Source: an uncultured bacterium (GTDB taxonomy: Bacteria; Bacteroidota; Bacteroidia; Chitinophagales; CAIODY01). Taken from it: a stretch of DNA of 6,603 nt. Position numbers and translations under genes: made by a program. This document shows positions 5,111 through 6,603 of the stretch, in pieces. Under the pieces are notes generated by a model, which saw only the letters and a program-made list of their open reading frames with translations, had not been told where the DNA came from and ran no database searches. Every line of letters begins with the position of its first letter. Position 1 is the first letter of the stretch. The stretch is taken from NCBI GenBank assembly GCA_903871715.1, contig CAIQHW010000403.1, positions 1-6,603 of the forward strand, given 5' to 3'.

Positions 5111-6380
5111 AGATAGGCAATACTTTCATTTTCACGGTATCAATTTTTGTTTCGCTTACCATCAAAATATGAATCTCAAAGTTGTCGACATTTATTTTCT
5201 CATCTTGCTCTGGAATGTTTTCATAATGCGCAACAATATATCCGGCAAGGGTTTCATAATCGCCATGTGGAATATTTAAGGCGTATTTTTCATTTAAATA
5301 ATCAATCTCAATGCGTCCGCTAAAAATAAATTCATCTTCGGCTAATTGCTTTTCTACCAACTCTTCAGCCATATCGTGTTCATCTTTTATTTCACCAAAA
5401 ATTTCTTCTAAAATATCTTCCAAAGTTACCAAGCCAGCAGTGCCACCAAATTCATCCACCACCCAAGCCATGCTCTTGTGGCTTTTCATCAACAAATTCA
5501 TCAAATCAACTGCAGGCATGCTTTCGGGCACAGGTGGAATTTGTTTGATAATAGCTCGAATGCTGATTGGTTTTTTCATCAAATCTTGATGATGCACATA
5601 ACCCATTACATCATCCAATTCATCGTCAATCACTAACAATCGACTCATTTTTGTATCAATAAATCGTTGCTTCAATTGTTCCATCGAATCTTTTACATCA
5701 ATCACTTCTAGCTCCATTCGCGGCACCATACATTCTCTCACTTTCACTTGTGTTAAATACAAAGCGTTTTCAAAAAAATTGGTGTTTATTTCTTGATTGT
5801 GTTCTTCCTGCGGTTGTGTTTGTTTAATAAAATGTTCCAAATCGGCTCGTTCAAAAACAGGTTTTTTTTCTTCCAACTTCAAGCCAGTAAACACTTTCAA
5901 CAACCATTTTGCCATTTCGGCAAACAATAATGCAATGGGCGAAAGCAACCAATACACGAATAAAAATGGCACCGCAAAAAAAGTTAAAACGCCATTTGGA
6001 TTAATTCTGAAAAGTGCTTTGGGTAAAAATTCGCCAAAAATTAAAATCACAATGGCTGAAATAATGGTGCTGATTAATAGTGAAAACAAATGTACATGGT
6101 GCGTATATTTTACTAAAAAAATATCGAGTGGTTTATCTAAAACGGTGCTCATTAAAATAGAGTAAAAAATAAGCGCAATGTTGTTGGCAACCATAATGGT
6201 GCCTATAAAATGCGAAGGTTGCTTCACAAATTTCCCTAAAATTTTTCCACTCAATTTTCCTTGCTTTTTGTTTAATTCAATCTTCAATTTATTGGATGAA
6301 ATAAAAGCAATTTCATAGCCCGAAAAAAATTCTGACAATAAAATAGTGAGGAAAATAAAAACGATGTTATAAGCTTCCAT
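5109..6380 (-). CDS. CNNM/CBS/CorC 'hemolysin family' membrane protein, probable Mg/Co transport or efflux
   Basis: A 423-residue protein with the full domain order of the CorB/CorC (CNNM-like) family. An N-terminal DUF21 membrane domain (about 1-165) carries SEFFSGYEIAFISSNKLKIE (16-35) and the conserved GEFLPK (116-121). A pair of CBS domains (about 214-330) includes VRECMVPRMELEVID (214-228) and WVVDEFGGTAGLVTLEDILE (306-325), the ATP-binding type of module. A C-terminal CorC_HlyC domain follows (about 345-421). Related proteins transport or extrude Mg2+ and Co2+; the historical hemolysin name is misleading. In Bacteroidota the gliding protein GldE has this same architecture, so a GldE-like role cannot be excluded, but no gldD neighbour is seen. 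The ATG at 6380 lies 19 bp after the CDF stop, implying one transcript of two metal-handling genes. No Shine-Dalgarno sequence is present. An intrinsic terminator overlaps the stop codon. Confidence 0.88.
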   Translation of the reverse strand: MEAYNIVFIFLTILLSEFFSGYEIAFISSNKLKIELNKKQGKLSGKILGKFVKQPSHFIGTIMVANNIALIFYSILMSTVLDKPLDIFLVKYTHHVHLFSLLISTIISAIVILIFGEFLPKALFRINPNGVLTFFAVPFLFVYWLLSPIALLFAEMAKWLLKVFTGLKLEEKKPVFERADLEHFIKQTQPQEEHNQEINTNFFENALYLTQVKVRECMVPRMELEVIDVKDSMEQLKQRFIDTKMSRLLVIDDELDDVMGYVHHQDLMKKPISIRAIIKQIPPVPESMPAVDLMNLLMKSHKSMAWVVDEFGGTAGLVTLEDILEEIFGEIKDEHDMAEELVEKQLAEDEFIFSGRIEIDYLNEKYALNIPHGDYETLAGYIVAHYENIPEQDEKINVDNFEIHILMVSETKIDTVKMKVLPI

Positions 6381-6399
6381 TATTCAATTTTAAAACAGA

Positions 6400-6603
6400 T
6401 TAATGTGCTGTATGTGCTTTATTTTCCAACACATTTTCTAAAGTCCAATCTAATTTTTTTTCAAAAATATTTTTTCGTTCTTTACAATTTTCAATTTGAC
6501 AAATGCTGCAAGAGCTTGCTGTGCAAGGGTCGGGGTGAATAAAAAATTCAACCCGATTTTCAAAATGTTCATTCAGTAAATCGGCAATGCCTTCCATTTG
6601 CAA
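6400..6603 (-). CDS. Cation diffusion facilitator (CDF) transporter, C-terminal fragment
   Basis: Only the last 67 codons are in the window; the protein begins beyond the right edge. They correspond to the end of the cytoplasmic C-terminal domain of CDF metal/proton antiporters: the helix MEGIADLLNEHF, then RVEFFIHPDPC. This matches the terminal HxDPC strand of FieF/YiiP, where the His and Asp are zinc ligands of the regulatory binuclear site. After it comes a cysteine-rich run, C-x4-C-x2-C-x4-C (CTASSCSICQIENC), then a helical tail (FEKKLDWTLENVLENK). The cysteines could add a metal-sensing site; I infer this and cannot show it. The likely substrates are Zn2+, Fe2+ or similar divalent ions. 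corC follows after 19 bp, so the pair is probably one metal-homeostasis operon. The first codon in the window is TTG for an internal leucine, not a start. Confidence 0.75.
   Translation of the reverse strand: MQMEGIADLLNEHFENRVEFFIHPDPCTASSCSICQIENCKERKNIFEKKLDWTLENVLENKAHTAH

Noticed and set aside
5797..6165. 122-codon plus-strand open frame
   Set aside because: It lies antisense to the DUF21/CBS region of the corC-like gene; the translation is low-complexity and resembles nothing known.

Overview
The window looks like ordinary chromosomal DNA from a member of the Bacteroidota, probably near the Chitinophagales/Sphingobacteriales. Four things point there: the DNA is A+T-rich; no start codon has a convincing Shine-Dalgarno sequence; several genes have boxes resembling the Bacteroidota -7 element (TAnnTTTG) just upstream of the start; and the protein types fit the phylum (a secreted carboxypeptidase-regulatory-like protein, a short DUF721/DciA protein, a divergent long-form PurM, and an outer-membrane barrel-like N-terminus). 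No exact genus can be named from the sequence alone.

Layout, from the right edge leftwards on the minus strand. The 3' end of a cation diffusion facilitator (CDF) metal transporter runs in from beyond 6603. A CNNM/CBS/CorC 'hemolysin family' membrane protein (5109-6380) follows after 19 bp and ends in a good hairpin-plus-U-rich terminator that overlaps its stop codon. Next is trxB, thioredoxin reductase (4081-5010), whose leader carries an unusual dyad framed by 9-bp direct repeats. trxB converges, with only 2 bp between stop codons, on the one plus-strand gene, an APC-family amino acid permease (2627-4078). A 13-bp perfect inverted repeat inside the permease's last codons may serve both genes as a transcription end. 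The permease is divergent from a second minus-strand series: a secreted carboxypeptidase-regulatory-like protein (1840-2493), purM (600-1787), a DUF721/DciA-like protein (293-586), and the N-terminus of a secreted, probably outer-membrane barrel protein (207 to beyond the left edge, apparently TTG-started).

Functionally this is a housekeeping neighbourhood: metal homeostasis (CDF and CorC), thiol redox (TrxB), amino acid uptake, de novo purine synthesis (PurM), replicative helicase loading (DciA-like) and envelope proteins. purM and the DUF721 gene are close enough (13 bp) to be co-transcribed, as are the CDF and corC genes. Coding density is high; the longest gap is the 133-bp divergent intergenic region. 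There is no sign of a mobile element, CRISPR array, RNA gene, defence island or biosynthetic cluster, and I do not see an undescribed multi-gene system. The points worth a second look are small: altered NADPH-binding residues in TrxB, a cysteine motif on the CDF tail, and several dyads at gene boundaries.
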